A stretch of 19,811 bases of DNA from an uncultured Collinsella sp. (GCA_902478825.1 CABSMK010000010.1:1-19811), one strand, 5' to 3'. Shown: positions 1-8,542, counted from the stretch's first letter. The notes: generated by a model from the letters alone, not told the origin. Numbers and translations are program-made.

Positions 1-1
1 G

Positions 2-421
2 CGCAGTCCGTTTCGCCCTAATCCTATCGGGCTCACCTGCGTCAAGCTCGATCGTGTCGAGCTCACCGACGATGGCCCCATCATCCATGTGCTGGGGGCC
101 GACCTGCGCGATGGCACGCCCATCTACGATATCAAGCCTTACATTCCATTTGCCGACTGTCACCCGGATGCGACGGGCGGCTGGATTGAGGATGCTCCGT
201 GGCAAGAGCTCGATGTTGAGTTCCCGCAAGCGCTGCAGGATATGGTCCCGCCCGCAAAGCTCCCCGGCTTGGTCGAGGTCCTTCGCCAAGATCCACGCCG
301 CGCGGGCAGCAAGCACGAGCCAAACCGCGCCTATCATCTGGCCTTCGCCGGACTCGACATATCTTTTACGGTCGATAAAACCCAGCTAACCGTAGTTGCC
401 GTCAACGACGCGCAAGGCTAA
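2..421 (+). CDS. trmO: TrmO/TsaA-family tRNA N6-threonylcarbamoyladenosine methyltransferase, 5'-truncated by window edge
   Basis: The reading frame is open from base 2 to the TAA at 419-421 and gives 139 residues of a C-terminal part; the start lies outside the window. The opening residues RPNPIGL, then LGADLRDGTPIYDIKPYIPFAD, carry the signature of the TrmO (YaeB/TsaA) SAM-dependent family, which in characterised members methylates t6A37 of certain tRNAs. The remainder, including PNRAYHLAFAGLDISF, matches the small C-terminal part found after the beta-barrel-like core in longer TrmO proteins. The family match is read directly from the motifs; the tRNA substrate is known only for the E. coli homologue. 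The next gene starts 112 bases downstream on the same strand; no clear terminator was seen between them. Confidence 0.82.
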   Translation, partial: RSPFRPNPIGLTCVKLDRVELTDDGPIIHVLGADLRDGTPIYDIKPYIPFADCHPDATGGWIEDAPWQELDVEFPQALQDMVPPAKLPGLVEVLRQDPRRAGSKHEPNRAYHLAFAGLDISFTVDKTQLTVVAVNDAQG

Positions 422-533
422 CCAGCCATTCGTCCGTACCCGTCAAATTAAGCGCCAAACCCCGCGCCAAAACCGCCCACGCTGGTGGACAATAACGCCT
501 ACCAAAACAATCAACTTTGCACGGGAGTCCAGC

Positions 534-1748
534 ATGAAATACGACTTCACTTCAATCATCGACCGCCACGGCATGGACTCCATCGCCGTTGACTCTTGGG
601 GTGAGATCCCCGGTATGGCTCCGAACGCACCCGACGAGGGCTTCGACCGCATTCCCATGTGGGTGGCCGACATGAACTTTGCTACGGTGCCCACGGTCCA
701 AGAGCACATCATTCAGCGTGCCCAACACCCCATGTTTGGCTACTTCAATCCGCGTCCCGAGTACTTCGACCGCATCATCGAATGGCAGAGTCGCCGCAAT
801 GGCGTCGAGGGCCTGCGCCCTGAACATATCGGCTACGAAAACGGCGTGCTGGGCGGTGTCGTGTCGACGTTGCGCGCATATGTCCAGCCGGGCGATGCGG
901 TACTGGTCCACAGCCCCACCTACATCGGCTTTACCAAGTCCATTGAGGCCGCGGGCTACTGCATTGTCCACAGCCCGCTTAAACTCGACGACCAGGGCGT
1001 GTGGCGCATGGACTTTGAGGACATGGAGCGCAAGCTCGCACAAAACCATATCCATGCCGCCGTGTTCTGCTCGCCGCACAATCCCTGCGGCCGCGTATGG
1101 GAGCGTGACGAGATCGAGCGCGCCATGGACATCTATCGCCAGCACGATTGCGTGGTGATCTCGGACGAGATTTGGTCCGATATCATCCTGCCGGGACACA
1201 AGCATATCCCGACGCAGTCGGTGAGCGAGGATGCCCGCATGCGCACGGTTGCCCTCTATGCGCCGAGCAAGACGTTCAACTTGGCGGGTCTGGTCGGCAG
1301 CTACCACATTATCTACAACGAGACGCTGCGCGACCGCATGTGCGCCGTGTCCAACAAGACCCACTACAACGAAATGAATGTCCTCTCCATGCATGCGCTT
1401 ATTGGTGCCTACCAGCCGCAGGGCTACGAGTGGGTGGACGAGCTCAACCAGGTGCTTGCCGGCAATATCGAGTACTTCTGCACGTATGCAGAAAAACACT
1501 GGAAGGGCGTCGCGTTTTCACGTCCGCAGGGCACGTACATGGTGTTTATTGACTGCGCCGAGTGGTGCCGCGAGCATGGCCGCGATATTCAGTGGCTGCT
1601 CGACGAGGGGGCGCGCGTGGGCGTGGGGTATCAGGACGGCCGCCCGTTCCATGGACCCTGCCACATTCGTGTGAATCTGGCGCTGACGCTTTCGCGCGTA
1701 AGGGAAGCGTGTGATCGCTTGGACCGCTACGTTTTTAATGCACGGTAG
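534..1748 (+). CDS. MalY/PatB-type PLP-dependent C-S lyase / aminotransferase
   Basis: This 404-residue fold-type I PLP enzyme belongs to the class I/II aminotransferase group that includes MalY and PatB (cystathionine beta-lyase, or cysteine-S-conjugate beta-lyase, releasing a thiol, pyruvate and ammonia). Visible motifs are RIPMWVADMNF near the N-terminus, FCSPHNPCGRVW, VVISDEIWSDI for the cofactor-contacting Asp, and SKTFNLAGL, whose Lys246 should form the Schiff base. The frame is open further upstream to 396, but ATG 534 is preferred: GGGAG at 523-527 sits 6 bases before it, and family homology begins at MKYDFTSIIDRHG. The protein has no signal peptide, so it is cytosolic. It precedes a solute-binding protein and kinase pair, but a hairpin separates them. 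Lyase versus aminotransferase activity cannot be told from sequence. Confidence 0.85.
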   Translation: MKYDFTSIIDRHGMDSIAVDSWGEIPGMAPNAPDEGFDRIPMWVADMNFATVPTVQEHIIQRAQHPMFGYFNPRPEYFDRIIEWQSRRNGVEGLRPEHIGYENGVLGGVVSTLRAYVQPGDAVLVHSPTYIGFTKSIEAAGYCIVHSPLKLDDQGVWRMDFEDMERKLAQNHIHAAVFCSPHNPCGRVWERDEIERAMDIYRQHDCVVISDEIWSDIILPGHKHIPTQSVSEDARMRTVALYAPSKTFNLAGLVGSYHIIYNETLRDRMCAVSNKTHYNEMNVLSMHALIGAYQPQGYEWVDELNQVLAGNIEYFCTYAEKHWKGVAFSRPQGTYMVFIDCAEWCREHGRDIQWLLDEGARVGVGYQDGRPFHGPCHIRVNLALTLSRVREACDRLDRYVFNAR

Positions 1749-1758
1749 GCGTGTGCTG

Positions 1759-1800
1759 CATGCGGGGCCTTCTGCCAAGCCGGCTGGAAGGCCCCGCATG
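1759..1800 (+). terminator. 14-bp perfect hairpin after the MalY/PatB gene
   Basis: Bases 1759-1772 and 1787-1800 are exact reverse complements around a 14-base loop. The stem contains a GC-rich core (GCGGGGCC) and begins 10 bases after the stop codon. No T-run follows on either strand, so it may be a terminator that works without a U-tract, or an mRNA-end stabiliser. The hairpin is certain; the role is inferred. Confidence 0.6.
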
Positions 1801-1890
1801 GTAAAACGTCTGTAACCAGGACGCTCGAGTGGTTTCGTTTGCTATTATCTTTAACCATTTTAGTCTGTAAACAGGATCTTCTGGAGCTCG

Positions 1891-2760
1891 ATGAAAAGAC
1901 CTCGCCGCTCGGTGTCCATATCGTTGTTTGTCGCGCTTGCGGTAGCGTGTGCCTTTGTCGTAGCGATAGCCGGCTGTTCCGGGTCGAATGACAGAGCCTC
2001 GACGTCTGCATTAGAAGGTCTGGACGCCGCGCGGGCCAAAGACGACAGCCTTAAGACGCTCAACGTTGGCAGCGACCTCTATCCACCGTTTGTGTATACC
2101 GATGAGTACGGCGATATCGTTGGCCTGGATGTCGAGATACTAACCGAGGCTTTGGCCCGCATTGGTTACAAGCCAAAGTACCAGCTGATCGATTGGAAAA
2201 AGAAGAAAGAGCTGCTGGCGAGCGGCGAGCTCGATTGCGTCATGGGCAGCTTTAGCATGACGGGTCGCGAAAACGAGTATCGTTGGGCCGGCCCGTACCT
2301 TGCGAGCCGCCAGGTGGTCGCGGTCGATCCCCAGAGCGATATCTACACGCTTGCCGATCTTGAGAATAAGGTCGTGGCGGTCCAGTCCACCACCAAGCCC
2401 GAGGGCATTTTGCTCAATCGTACAAATGAAAACGTTCCGCAGATCAAAGAGCTCTACAGCTTTTCGGACCACTCATACCTGAACCCAGCGCTTGTTGAGG
2501 GGCTGGTCGACGCCATCGCCGCGCATGAGTCCTCGCTGCTCACCTACGAAAAAGACTATGGTGTGACGTATCGCATTTTGGATGAGCCGCTGCTAGTGGT
2601 TGGTTTGGGCACCGCTTTTGATATCAACGATACGCGTGGCATCGACGTCAAGCTCACCCATGCCTACCAAGAAATGCTTGCCGATGGCACCATGAAACGC
2701 CTGGTGTCAAAGTACTTTGATGACCCTTCGCCATTTTTGAATATGGAGGGCCTGTCATGA
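1891..2760 (+). CDS. Family-3 extracellular solute-binding lipoprotein
   Basis: The 289-residue protein starts with a positively charged lipoprotein signal (MKRPRRS, then a hydrophobic stretch) ending in the lipobox IAGC, so Cys29 should be lipidated and the mature protein anchored outside the membrane. The rest is an SBP_bac_3 domain (about residues 55-280): NVGSDLYPPFVYTDEYGDIVGLDVEI opens the fold in the form typical of amino-acid-binding members, and DCVMGSFSMTGREN and YWFD-like C-terminal elements (MKRLVSKYF) follow. GGAG lies 4 bases before ATG 1891. A TATTAT at 1843-1848 could be a -10 element, but no good -35 is seen. Its stop overlaps the next gene's start (ATGA at 2757-2760), and no ABC permease or ATPase is nearby. 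It therefore probably feeds ligand information to the adjacent kinase rather than a transporter; this is inference. Confidence 0.85.
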   Translation: MKRPRRSVSISLFVALAVACAFVVAIAGCSGSNDRASTSALEGLDAARAKDDSLKTLNVGSDLYPPFVYTDEYGDIVGLDVEILTEALARIGYKPKYQLIDWKKKKELLASGELDCVMGSFSMTGRENEYRWAGPYLASRQVVAVDPQSDIYTLADLENKVVAVQSTTKPEGILLNRTNENVPQIKELYSFSDHSYLNPALVEGLVDAIAAHESSLLTYEKDYGVTYRILDEPLLVVGLGTAFDINDTRGIDVKLTHAYQEMLADGTMKRLVSKYFDDPSPFLNMEGLS

Positions 2761-4949
2761 TCGATGCGCCCGACCACGCCGCTCAGGAGCGGGGCAATCG
2801 TTCGGCAGGGGCATGGCTCCTTGTCGCTCTGCTGGGGATAGCGCTCTCGGTTGTTGCCGGCATGATGAGCTACGGTTACACGACGGCCCAAGCCGAGCAG
2901 CGCTTTGCCGACGTTGTCGATTACGTGGCGACGCAGAGCCTTTCCTACGATGCATTCAATAGCGCCTATACGACCAAAAACCTGATTCGCGTTATGGAGA
3001 TCGCCGGAGAGACAGCGCGCGATATGGAGCGCGACGGTTCGGTGGATAACGCTACGCTGGAGCAATATGCCGACCAGTTCAACGTGAGCGCACTGATCGT
3101 GACGGACGCATCGGGCAATTTGGTGTCCGAGTCCTCGACGGATGGCGTGGGCTACGAGTCGATCGCTACGTACCTCAAGGAAGCGCCCGTGCTGGAGGTG
3201 GCAGCCTATCCGCTTAAGTCCTATACCGCCCGCATCACACTTGCGGATGACTCGGTCGCAGACATTGGCTGCGTGACCCGGCAAGATGGCGAGGGCATCG
3301 TTATCGCGGTAAGGCATCAGAGCGCGAAGGCAGTTGCAAGCAATACGCTCAAGCTGCAGAGTCTGCTCGGTGGTTATGAGACCATTGACAGCGGCAATAT
3401 CGTGATTGAAAGCGATGGCAAGGTCGTTGCGACCAATGCCGTTGAACCCACCATATTGGGCGTATTCGATCTGCCTGCGACGGATGCCTTCATTGTCGAC
3501 GGTATAAAGGATCGGTGCCCGGCTGGTAAGGTCAGATTGGTCAACGCCAATGGCGAGTGGTATTTGGGCACATTTGGAAAAGCGCGCGGGTTCTACGTGT
3601 ACACCTATGCCTCGGCGCGGCGCTACTTTGAGGTCGTCGCGGCTGTTGCTGCCGGCGTGCTGGTGCTCTACAGCGGTGTTGTGGCCGTTGTTGTGATGGC
3701 GCGTCGCCGCGCTGACCGTCGACGTTTGACGGACTTGCTGCAGCAGGAGCGCGACTATGGCGACAAGCTGGCAAAGGCGGCGCGTGAGGCCTCGTCTGCC
3801 AACTCGGCAAAGACGGAGTTTTTGCGCCGCATGAGCCACGATCTGCGCACGCCCATCAACGGCATTCGCGGCATGGTCGAGGTTGGCGATGCCAATGCGG
3901 ACGATCTGCAAAAGCAGACTGAGTGCCGTTTAAAAATCTGGACGGCATCGGGACTGCTGCTCGACCTTGCCAACGAGGCTCTGGATATGAGTCGCCTGGA
4001 GAGCGGGCAGGTCGACCTGAACCTCGTACCCATAAATTTGGTGGCCCTCAACTGCGAAGTGCGCGATATTCTGGAGCGCCAGGCCGAGGAACGTCTGGTG
4101 ACAATTATCTGCGACCAGCAGACGCTTAATCATCCCTATGCGCGGGTGAGCGTGACGCACCTCAAGCGCTTGTTGCTCAATATTGCCGGCAATGCCGTCA
4201 AGTACAACCGCCAAGGCGGCTATGTTTGCCTGGTGTGCCGCGAGGTGGAGCCAGCGGATGGCGTCCCCGTCTATGAATACACGATCGCCGACAACGGTAT
4301 TGGTATGAGCGAGGAGTTCCAACAGCACCTCTACGAGACGTTTTGCCGCGAGGAGCAACAGGTGGAAGGCGCTTCATCGGGAACTGGCCTGGGCGCGCCT
4401 ATCGCAAAACAGTTGGTCGAGCTTATGGGCGGAACCATGAGCTTTTCGAGCACCTTGGGGCAGGGGACGACGTTTACCATCCGCCTGCCGTTCGAGAAGT
4501 GCGACCGCTCCGAGATTCCTCAGGCAGTGCGCGTGGACGCGGGAGACGGCGATGCGCTCCAGGGCTTGCGCGTTTTGCTCGTAGAGGATAACGATCTGAA
4601 TGCCGAGATCGCGCAGTTTACGCTCAGCCGTGCCGGTGCCGTCGTGACGCATGCTAAGGATGGCGAGTCTGCCGTCGAGATGTTTGCCGCGAGCGCGCCG
4701 TACGAGTACGACGCGGTGTTGATGGACATCATGATGCCTGGCATCGATGGCCTTGAGGCCACGCGTCAGATTCGAGCACTCGATCGCGAGGATGCCGCGA
4801 CCACGCCGATTATCGCTGTGAGTGCCAACGCCTTTGCCGACGACCGCAGGCTTTCGCGTGAGGCGGGCATGGACGCGCACCTGAGTAAACCCGTGAGCTC
4901 GCAAGAGCTCGTCGAGGCGCTAGCGCACATCGCCGCCGACGCTTCATAA
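2757..4949 (+). CDS. Hybrid sensor histidine kinase with C-terminal receiver domain
   Basis: This is a 730-residue membrane hybrid kinase. TM1 spans about residues 19-38. It is followed by an extracellular sensor region of about 250 residues (no close family recognised; possibly a dCache/PAS-like fold) and TM2 at about 293-315. No obvious HAMP follows. The HisKA motif MSHDLRTPINGIRGM places the phospho-accepting His at 361. The ATPase domain shows the N box around Asn479, DNGIGM at 512 and SGTGLGAPI. The receiver domain begins VLLVEDNDLNAEIAQ, with the phospho-acceptor Asp657 in LMDIMMPGIDG and a Lys in LSKPVS. GGAGGG at 2745-2750 is 6 bases before the ATG. The start overlaps the lipoprotein stop by 4 bases, so the two are translationally coupled and probably form one sensing unit. 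No Hpt domain or DNA-binding output is present in the protein. Confidence 0.9.
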   Translation: MIDAPDHAAQERGNRSAGAWLLVALLGIALSVVAGMMSYGYTTAQAEQRFADVVDYVATQSLSYDAFNSAYTTKNLIRVMEIAGETARDMERDGSVDNATLEQYADQFNVSALIVTDASGNLVSESSTDGVGYESIATYLKEAPVLEVAAYPLKSYTARITLADDSVADIGCVTRQDGEGIVIAVRHQSAKAVASNTLKLQSLLGGYETIDSGNIVIESDGKVVATNAVEPTILGVFDLPATDAFIVDGIKDRCPAGKVRLVNANGEWYLGTFGKARGFYVYTYASARRYFEVVAAVAAGVLVLYSGVVAVVVMARRRADRRRLTDLLQQERDYGDKLAKAAREASSANSAKTEFLRRMSHDLRTPINGIRGMVEVGDANADDLQKQTECRLKIWTASGLLLDLANEALDMSRLESGQVDLNLVPINLVALNCEVRDILERQAEERLVTIICDQQTLNHPYARVSVTHLKRLLLNIAGNAVKYNRQGGYVCLVCREVEPADGVPVYEYTIADNGIGMSEEFQQHLYETFCREEQQVEGASSGTGLGAPIAKQLVELMGGTMSFSSTLGQGTTFTIRLPFEKCDRSEIPQAVRVDAGDGDALQGLRVLLVEDNDLNAEIAQFTLSRAGAVVTHAKDGESAVEMFAASAPYEYDAVLMDIMMPGIDGLEATRQIRALDREDAATTPIIAVSANAFADDRRLSREAGMDAHLSKPVSSQELVEALAHIAADAS

Positions 4950-4951
4950 GC

Positions 4952-4998
4952 ATATGGCCCGGTTCCAAGGTGGGTTGGAACCGGGCCATATTGTTATT
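4952..4998. terminator. Bidirectional terminator between convergent genes
   Basis: Bases 4952-4968 pair perfectly with 4975-4991 (17 bp, 6-base loop), starting 2 bases after the kinase stop. A TTGTTATT stretch follows on the plus strand. It separates the plus-strand kinase from the minus-strand gene ending at 5019, and fits a shared rho-independent terminator. Confidence 0.88.
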
Positions 4999-5018
4999 GA
5001 TGAGACCTGCTGAGGGGC

Positions 5019-5498
5019 TTACTTTTCCTGAATCTGCTTGCCGCAAAGATGCTCAATCGTAATCTCGTAGAGCTGGACGCCCTTAATGTCCTTGGCGATT
5101 TCCTCTTCGACTTCCTCGGCAGAAGGGTAGTACTTAAGGGCGAGCTGGCGGACTTTATCCTCGATAAACGCGGGAGTGTCATTCGCCAGGCGACAGCGGC
5201 CAAAGACCACGGTGCTCATAACGTAGGGAGCCCAGTCACCGTCCTTGTACCACTCGTTGCCGTAAACGGTAAAGCAGACCTTGTCATCGCGCTTGAGTGC
5301 GTCGACCTTGTGGCCAGCTTTGGCGCCATGGAAATAAATCTTGTCGTGCTCGGTGTCAAAGAAGTAGTTGACGGGAATGGCGTACGGGTAGCCATCGTCG
5401 CCGTTGACGGCAAAGACGCCGCGCTTGCAGGTAGCGAGCAGTTCGCGCGCTTCCTCGTCGGTGATGGCGCGTTTCTTTCGACGTAAGGGCCTAAACAT
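5019..5498 (-). CDS. NimA-like pyridoxamine 5'-phosphate oxidase-fold protein
   Basis: The 159-residue protein carries the flavin-binding split-barrel fold of the PNPOx-like/NimA group: RAITDEEARELLATCKRGVFAV, then DGYPYAIPVNYFFD, then KIYFHGAKAGHKVDAL and a KVCFTVYG strand. Members bind FMN, F420 or haem, and some are nitroreductase-like resistance proteins; the actual substrate is unknown. ATG 5498 is preferred over an upstream in-frame ATG at 5537, because AAAGGAAG (5505-5512, minus strand) sits 6 bases before it and the family begins at that point. It lies 42 bases after the BvgS-like kinase on the same strand with no convincing terminator between, so co-transcription is likely. A strong bidirectional terminator follows. 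Confidence 0.85.
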   Translation of the reverse strand: MFRPLRRKKRAITDEEARELLATCKRGVFAVNGDDGYPYAIPVNYFFDTEHDKIYFHGAKAGHKVDALKRDDKVCFTVYGNEWYKDGDWAPYVMSTVVFGRCRLANDTPAFIEDKVRQLALKYYPSAEEVEEEIAKDIKGVQLYEITIEHLCGKQIQEK

Positions 5499-5540
5499 CG
5501 TTGGCTTCCTTTCTGGTCGTGCGTGGTGGTTGAGCACAAA

Positions 5541-8345
5541 CTATAGCGAAACGGATCCGTTTTTCTTGATGCGGGCGAGTATGTTTTTGAGCTTGTTAAA
5601 GTCGAGCGGTTTGGACAGATGAGCGTTCATGCCGGCGTCGTGTGCCGCCTTGGCGTCCTCGGCAAAGGCATTGGCGGTGAGCGCGATGATGGGGATATCG
5701 GCTGCATCGACCTTCTCGCTCAGACGAATCGCGCGGGTTGCCTCGTAGCCGTCCATGTCCGGCATCATAATGTCCATCAGGATCGCATCGAAGCTGCCGG
5801 CGGGACGGCCAGCGTATAGGTCGACCGTTTCGTTGCCGTTGGCGGCACGAGTTACGACGATGCCTTCGTTTTCGAGCAGAGCCTGGGCAATCTCGGCATT
5901 GAGCTCGTTATCTTCTGCCAAAAGGACGTTCATGCCGGCAAGCGAGCAGCTGTTTGCCTGGCCGTCCGCACGTTCTCTTGCCTGAGGGTTCTTGTCGATA
6001 TCGAGCGGAATCTGGACGTTGAACGTACTCCCCGCGCCAACCTCACTCGAAATCTCAATCGTGCCGCCCATCAGTTCAATAAGCGACTTGACGATTGGCA
6101 TGCCCATGCCGGTTCCTTGGAACTTACTGCTCGCATCGTTACCTTCTTGGGCAAACGGCTCATAGATATGCTTTAAAAACTTGGGAGTCATGCCAATGCC
6201 GGTATCCGAAACGCTAAAGCAAAAGAGCGCGCGCCCGTTATCGAGTGGCTTGGTCTTTGAGCTAAAGGTGACGGAGCCGCCGTGCTTGTTGTACTTAATG
6301 CTGTTGTCTAACAGGTTGATCATGATCTGTCGGATATGGGTGGGACTGCCGACCATGTATGGCCCCGTGGCGTACGGCAGACTATTGTCCTGCATTGTGA
6401 TGCCGTTACTGGACGCGCGGAGCTTGCACAGCACCAGTGTGTCGTCGCAGAGCTCTTTGAGGTTAAAAGGCGCATGCTCCAGTGTTAGCTTGCGGTCTTC
6501 GATTTTGCCCATCTCGAGGATATCGTTGATCAGCGAGAGCAGGTGATTGGCGGCAACGCGCGCCTTGGCACGGCTCTCGCGGACGACCTGGATATCGCCT
6601 TCCTTCAATTCCTCGATCTCGATAAGGCCCAGGATACCGTTGAGCGGCGTGCGGATGTCGTGGCTCATGCGCGTGAGGAATGCCGTCTTAGCGGCGTTGG
6701 CAGCGTCGGCTTTTTTGCGCTCCGTTCGAGCGCGTACGAGCGCCCAGATGAGCAGGACGATGCCAACTGACAACATACCGATGAGGGCAGCGGCAATGGC
6801 GGTGCGGTTGCGATAAAGGAATTGAAGCGTGTTGGATTCCTGGGCCGTGTACGATGTGGAGGAGTAATTGCTTGCGGAGAGCGATTCTCCGGCATTGATG
6901 ATGCCCTTGTTGATGATTCCCAACAGCTCGGGTTTTCCGCGCGAAATCCAACACGAGAGCTCACAGGTGTCAGGGAGCTCGGCCGTCTCGCAGTTCTCGA
7001 GATCATAACGGTCACCGATGGTTTTTACGCGTGAACTGGGGGCGAGGATGCAGTGCACCGTTCCCTTCCTGAGGGCGTCGAACGCTTCATCGTCGGATCG
7101 GTATTCGGTCACGGTCGCTGTGGGGAACAGACTTTCGAGTACATTTCGGTTGATAAACGATGATTTGGTGCAGGCGATGTTCTGAAGGTCTTTGTTCAGG
7201 TTGCTTCCGGTGTGGATGGCGGTGAGGGATATGGTCCCCAACGATATCGACTGCACAACGCCTGATTGCTCGGCAAACCAGTAATCTCGGTATACCGGCA
7301 GCGCAACGTCGATGCTTCCCTTTGACAGGGCCTTTGACATCATCTTGTAGTTATCAAAGGCGACGGTTTTGACCGTAATGCCAAATTTATCGTGCAACGT
7401 CGTCGCGAACGATGCGAGCGAGCCTTCCATTTTGCCGTCTTCGTCTTCGTTGCAGTAGGGGAGTTTGCCCGTAATGTAGCCGAGTGTGATGGTGTTGTCA
7501 TTTGCTTTGAGCCAGGAACGTTCGGAACCGTTGAGCGATGATGAACCGCTGTTTTGGGCCGAGTAGTTAGATTTGACTTCGTCGATATAGCGTGGGTTGA
7601 CGCGGGCGATTGCCGTCATGGCGGCATTGATGTCGTCCATCAGGTCGGGGCGGCTTTTGGGGACAGCAAAGTAGTAGTCGCTCGAACCGACGTAGAACAT
7701 GGGCGACGCCTCGGGCGATGAAATGGTGTCGTTCATGATGACGGCATCGACCTCGCCGTTTGCGAGCACGGCAAAGAGGGCACCGCCGGTGTTGATTTCT
7801 TTATAGGTGCAGGTAATGCCTTCGTTGGCGAGCCACTGCTGGCCAACGAAGGTTTGCATAACGTCGGGGTTGTAGCCGATGGTAAGGCCTTGGAGCGCTT
7901 GGGGGTCACCCTTGGCCAGATCGTCGCGATCGGGCTTGGCGTAGATGTAGTAGCGCTCGGTGCCCTCGGGGTTCGAGGAAAAGAGCAGCTTTTGGGCGCG
8001 TTCCTCGGAGTAGGAGATGTTGGGCATGAGGTCGATTTCGCCTGCCTCGAGCATGTCCATAAGCTCGGTGAAGGTGCCGGAGACGTATTCGTACCGCCAG
8101 CCGGGCGTGTAGTACGAAAGGGTCTGGAGGTACTCGTAACCCCATCCCGAGAGACGCTCGCCGGGGGTGCCGTCCTGGAAGCCCTCGTTGTTGACGAGCC
8201 AACCAACGCGGACCGTCTTGGCCTGCTGATCGGAGTCGGCGGCAAAGGCAGGGGCGGGCGCGACGACGCTCAGTGCGGCGAGCGCGGTAAGCGCAACGGC
8301 CAGGGCGCGATATATAGCTGAACGAAGGACAGTGACAGCTCTCAC
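5541..8345 (-). CDS. BvgS-like hybrid sensor kinase with two tandem periplasmic-binding domains and a receiver domain
   Basis: The 934-residue protein begins with a Sec signal peptide (cleavage near APAFA, residue 35). Two tandem SBP_bac_3 (Venus-flytrap) domains follow. The first runs from about residue 44 to 270 (KTVRVGWLVNNEGFQDG). The second runs from about 283 to 498 (NTITLGYITGKLPYCNEDEDG). One TM lies at about 515-537, then HisKA with MSHDIRTPLNGILGL (His562), an ATPase domain with N box Asn681, DTGIGM and GTGMGMPI, and a receiver with Asp858 in LMDIMMPDMDG. The order matches BvgS/EvgS, but the PAS and C-terminal Hpt domains of BvgS are missing. ATG 8345 has only a weak AGGA upstream. 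The gene is divergent from the potassium channel and leads into the PNPOx-fold gene. The ligand and the phosphorelay partner cannot be named from sequence. Confidence 0.92.
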   Translation of the reverse strand: MRAVTVLRSAIYRALAVALTALAALSVVAPAPAFAADSDQQAKTVRVGWLVNNEGFQDGTPGERLSGWGYEYLQTLSYYTPGWRYEYVSGTFTELMDMLEAGEIDLMPNISYSEERAQKLLFSSNPEGTERYYIYAKPDRDDLAKGDPQALQGLTIGYNPDVMQTFVGQQWLANEGITCTYKEINTGGALFAVLANGEVDAVIMNDTISSPEASPMFYVGSSDYYFAVPKSRPDLMDDINAAMTAIARVNPRYIDEVKSNYSAQNSGSSSLNGSERSWLKANDNTITLGYITGKLPYCNEDEDGKMEGSLASFATTLHDKFGITVKTVAFDNYKMMSKALSKGSIDVALPVYRDYWFAEQSGVVQSISLGTISLTAIHTGSNLNKDLQNIACTKSSFINRNVLESLFPTATVTEYRSDDEAFDALRKGTVHCILAPSSRVKTIGDRYDLENCETAELPDTCELSCWISRGKPELLGIINKGIINAGESLSASNYSSTSYTAQESNTLQFLYRNRTAIAAALIGMLSVGIVLLIWALVRARTERKKADAANAAKTAFLTRMSHDIRTPLNGILGLIEIEELKEGDIQVVRESRAKARVAANHLLSLINDILEMGKIEDRKLTLEHAPFNLKELCDDTLVLCKLRASSNGITMQDNSLPYATGPYMVGSPTHIRQIMINLLDNSIKYNKHGGSVTFSSKTKPLDNGRALFCFSVSDTGIGMTPKFLKHIYEPFAQEGNDASSKFQGTGMGMPIVKSLIELMGGTIEISSEVGAGSTFNVQIPLDIDKNPQARERADGQANSCSLAGMNVLLAEDNELNAEIAQALLENEGIVVTRAANGNETVDLYAGRPAGSFDAILMDIMMPDMDGYEATRAIRLSEKVDAADIPIIALTANAFAEDAKAAHDAGMNAHLSKPLDFNKLKNILARIKKNGSVSL

Positions 8346-8432
8346 ATGTAATCCTAACGAATCGAGACATTACCGCATAAGGATACCAGCTCAGCCTGCC
8401 CAGCCGGCAGCAGCACCGCTAAACGGTTCCGT

Positions 8433-8490
8433 CCGGCAGTTGGGGGCAGTCCCTTTCTGCCGGCACAAAAGGAACGTTCCTAACTGTCGG
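8433..8490 (+). repeat. 58-nt imperfect palindrome in the divergent intergenic region
   Basis: The element is centred between 8461 and 8462 (TGCC|GGCA). Of 29 position pairs, 21 are Watson-Crick and 4 are G-T, leaving 4 mismatches. The G-T pairs are all G on the left and T on the right, so the fold is better as plus-strand RNA than as minus-strand RNA. It sits in the roughly 200-base gap between the kinase start (8345) and the channel start (8543), 52 bases before the latter. The size and symmetry resemble REP/MITE-type hairpins; a role in the channel leader is also possible. There is no T-run to make it a classic terminator. Confidence 0.7.
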
Positions 8491-8542
8491 TTGTGGGACA
8501 ATACCGAGCGAACGTGATTGGTCGTCCGTGGAAAGGGTCGCG

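Noticed and set aside
396..533. N-terminal extension of the MalY/PatB-type gene
   Set aside because: It overlaps the trmO end, has a biased Arg/Thr/Pro composition, and ATG 534 has a proper ribosome binding site.
2664..3911. Long minus-strand ORF of 415 residues
   Set aside because: It is an antisense shadow of the kinase gene, with His/Arg/Val-rich composition and no domain; similar long shadows occur opposite prfC and the Vut_1/SDR genes.
5549..5562. Palindrome AAACGGATCCGTTT as a terminator between the BvgS-like kinase and the PNPOx-fold gene
   Set aside because: It lies inside the kinase's last codons, has no loop of suitable size and no T-run on the minus strand.
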